Positions 5,672 through 7,238 of a stretch of DNA of 7,238 nt are shown here, piece after piece. A program made the position numbers and the translations under genes. This stretch comes from Roseburia sp. (GTDB lineage Bacteria > Bacillota > Clostridia > Lachnospirales > Lachnospiraceae), in the NCBI GenBank assembly GCA_017626625.1, contig JAGAIK010000052.1, forward strand, positions 1 to 7,238, given 5' to 3'. The notes beneath the pieces were generated by a model that was not told the DNA's origin, ran no database searches, and saw only the letters and a list, made by a program, of their open reading frames with translations. Every line of letters begins with the position of its first letter. Positions within the stretch are counted from its first letter, which is position 1.

Positions 5672-7238
5672 ATGAAAAAACAGGGACGTGTCAGTACAAA
5701 AATGATTATTCTGATTCCGGTGTTTATTCTGGGAATCGTGTCCATTGTTTCCTGCTTTTTGGCAGTGAATAATATCAGAAGCGTCAATGACAGTGCAACG
5801 GAGATTGCGGACAGACATATGACCTGTATTTCCCAGTTGGGAGAGATTCAGGAGCAAACGCAGTCAATTCATGTCATGGGGCTGTCCCATATCGTGGCAA
5901 CGGATTTGGACAGCATGATACAGCTGGTGGCTGACATCAGGGCGGAGCAGGATGTGTTAGACGGAAGTCTGACAGAGTTTGAAACATATGTGACAGACGA
6001 TTTGCGCAGCAATTATGAAGCGATTCTTACCAATTTTGACGGCTTGAAGTATGAAATGGCAAATGTGCTGGCATACAGCGCCAACAGCAACAAAGATGCA
6101 GCCTATGCCCTGGCAAACGGAGCCATTTCCGATTATGTCAATGGAATGGAAGAAAATATCGTGGCAATAGAGACGGTGGTGAATGCGGACGTAGACAATG
6201 CAAAAACGCAGCTGTCATCCGTATACAATTCCTCTCTGATGATAAGTGTGGTTACGATTGTTATCAGCATAATTTCACTGGCAGTAGCGGTATTTACTGT
6301 ATTGAAACTGGTGATTGCGCCTCTTTCTAAGACACAGAAGGAAATCACCGGAATTATTGATGATATTGATAAACGTGAGGGAGATTTGACAAGACGTATC
6401 AGCATTCTTTCTAACCGGGAGATAGCGGCGGTTGGCAACGGTATCAATATATTCATGGGAAAACTGCAGAATATCCTGAAAATTATCATTGACAATTCCA
6501 GCAAAATGGAAAAAGTGGTCAACGAGGTGCGGGATAACGTCATGACTTCCAACAACAGTGTATCAGATGTGTCTGCCCTAACGGAGGAGCTTTCCGCTAC
6601 CATGCAGGAAATGTCTGATAATGCAGCCCTGATTAACTCTAACACGGAATCCGTGGCGGGAGAGGTAAATCTCATTGCGGAGAGAACCAGCGAAATTAAC
6701 AACTATACGAAAGAGATGAAGGAGCACGCAGACGCTATGGAAGCAGCGGCGCGTTCTAACATGGAGTCCACCGGAACGAAGGTAAATGAAATCCTTACAG
6801 TGCTGAACAAGGCAATCGAGGACAGCAACAGTGTAAATCAGGTCAACAGCTTAACCGATGATATTTTAAATATCGCAAGCCAGACGAACCTGCTGGCGTT
6901 AAACGCTTCCATTGAGGCGGCAAGAGCCGGAGAAGCAGGAAAAGGCTTTGCTGTTGTGGCAACGGAAATCAGTCAGTTAGCTTCCGCCAGCCAGGAGGCG
7001 GCAAACCGCATCCAGCAGATTAACAGCGTGGTAACCCAGGCGGTACATAATCTTGCAGACAATGCCAACGGTCTGGTAAAATATATGAATGACTCTATTT
7101 TACCGGAGTTTGAAGCCTTTGTGGAATCCGGAAGTGAATATAAGGCGAAGGCGTCCTATATTGAAAGCGTTATGAATGAGTTTGAGGAAAAGACGGATTC
7201 CTTAAAGGGCACTATGGTGGAAATCCGGGGGTCTATCG
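5672..7238 (+). CDS. Methyl-accepting chemotaxis protein (3' end outside window)
   Basis: The frame is open from ATG 5672 to the right edge, 522 residues. Transmembrane receptor that senses a ligand outside the cell and controls the CheA kinase, hence flagellar rotation. Residues 11-32 form the first membrane helix. Residues 33-188 form an external domain that looks entirely helical, in the size range of the four-helix-bundle sensor class and without a Cache pattern. Residues 189-214 form the second membrane helix, about 215-268 a HAMP linker, and a long coiled-coil follows. The signalling tip is unmistakable at 401-434: [20 protein letters not shown] followed by [13 protein letters not shown]. 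About 150 residues separate HAMP from the tip, so a symmetrical return helix should end roughly 45-50 residues past the window (inference). This length suits the long-type Firmicutes receptors. The TEE at 304-306 is a possible methylation site. Co-transcribed with the binding lipoprotein, its likely ligand-presenting partner. Family call secure; ligand unknown. Confidence 0.95.
   Translation, partial: MKKQGRVSTKMIILIPVFILGIVSIVSCFLAVNNIRSVNDSATEIADRHMTCISQLGEIQEQTQSIHVMGLSHIVATDLDSMIQLVADIRAEQDVLDGSLTEFETYVTDDLRSNYEAILTNFDGLKYEMANVLAYSANSNKDAAYALANGAISDYVNGMEENIVAIETVVNADVDNAKTQLSSVYNSSLMISVVTIVISIISLAVAVFTVLKLVIAPLSKTQKEITGIIDDIDKREGDLTRRISILSNREIAAVGNGINIFMGKLQNILKIIIDNSSKMEKVVNEVRDNVMTSNNSVSDVSALTEELSATMQEMSDNAALINSNTESVAGEVNLIAERTSEINNYTKEMKEHADAMEAAARSNMESTGTKVNEILTVLNKAIEDSNSVNQVNSLTDDILNIASQTNLLALNASIEAARAGEAGKGFAVVATEISQLASASQEAANRIQQINSVVTQAVHNLADNANGLVKYMNDSILPEFEAFVESGSEYKAKASYIESVMNEFEEKTDSLKGTMVEIRGSI

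Noticed and set aside
6133..6702. Minus-strand reading frame of 189 codons inside the chemoreceptor gene
   Set aside because: It is a codon-bias shadow of the helical receptor; no start signal or domain, and the sense frame encodes an unmistakable chemoreceptor.

Overview
The window reads as a chromosomal piece of a motile, Gram-positive gut-type Clostridia, most likely Lachnospiraceae. This is inference from protein style: a BspA-type leucine-rich-repeat surface protein with clostridial Ig-like and fibronectin-like C-terminal domains, a small FeoB-associated Cys-rich membrane protein, a lipid-anchored solute-binding protein and a chemoreceptor. Strong AGGAGG-type ribosome sites and moderate GC fit. 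All five genes that can be supported lie on the + strand; no RNA gene, CRISPR array, IS transposase or phage gene is visible.

Layout. Positions 1-512 hold the C-terminal 169 codons of nagA (N-acetylglucosamine-6-phosphate deacetylase), cut by the left edge. Positions 513-990 hold no gene. They contain a roughly 319-bp imperfect inverted repeat (532-850), about 110 bp per arm, tipped by two GC-rich hairpins, and then a clean rho-independent terminator (877-905). Positions 991-1143 encode a 50-residue FeoB-associated Cys-rich membrane protein with no feo gene in sight. A good sigma-A-type promoter (1153-1181) precedes a 983-residue secreted LRR protein (1215-4166) with 21 LRR_5 units, a Cys/His module, an Ig-like domain and a lysine-rich fibronectin-like domain.

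The 157-bp gap 4167-4323 is AT-rich and unusually ordered. It has four 11-bp T-tract units, a promoter, and three TTTTAC repeats (minus strand) at exact 11-bp spacing over the -10. This promoter drives a two-gene unit: a family-1 solute-binding lipoprotein (4324-5643) and, 28 bp later, a methyl-accepting chemotaxis protein that runs off the right edge (5672-7238).

How the genes relate. nagA belongs to amino-sugar catabolism and is separated from the rest by the repeat element and terminator. The LRR protein has its own promoter. The lipoprotein and chemoreceptor look like one transcription unit with no transporter permease between them, suggesting a dedicated ligand-capture plus chemotaxis pair comparable in principle to maltose-binding protein and Tar. 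The least explained parts are the 532-850 inverted repeat and the phased, repeat-rich promoter at 4203-4290.
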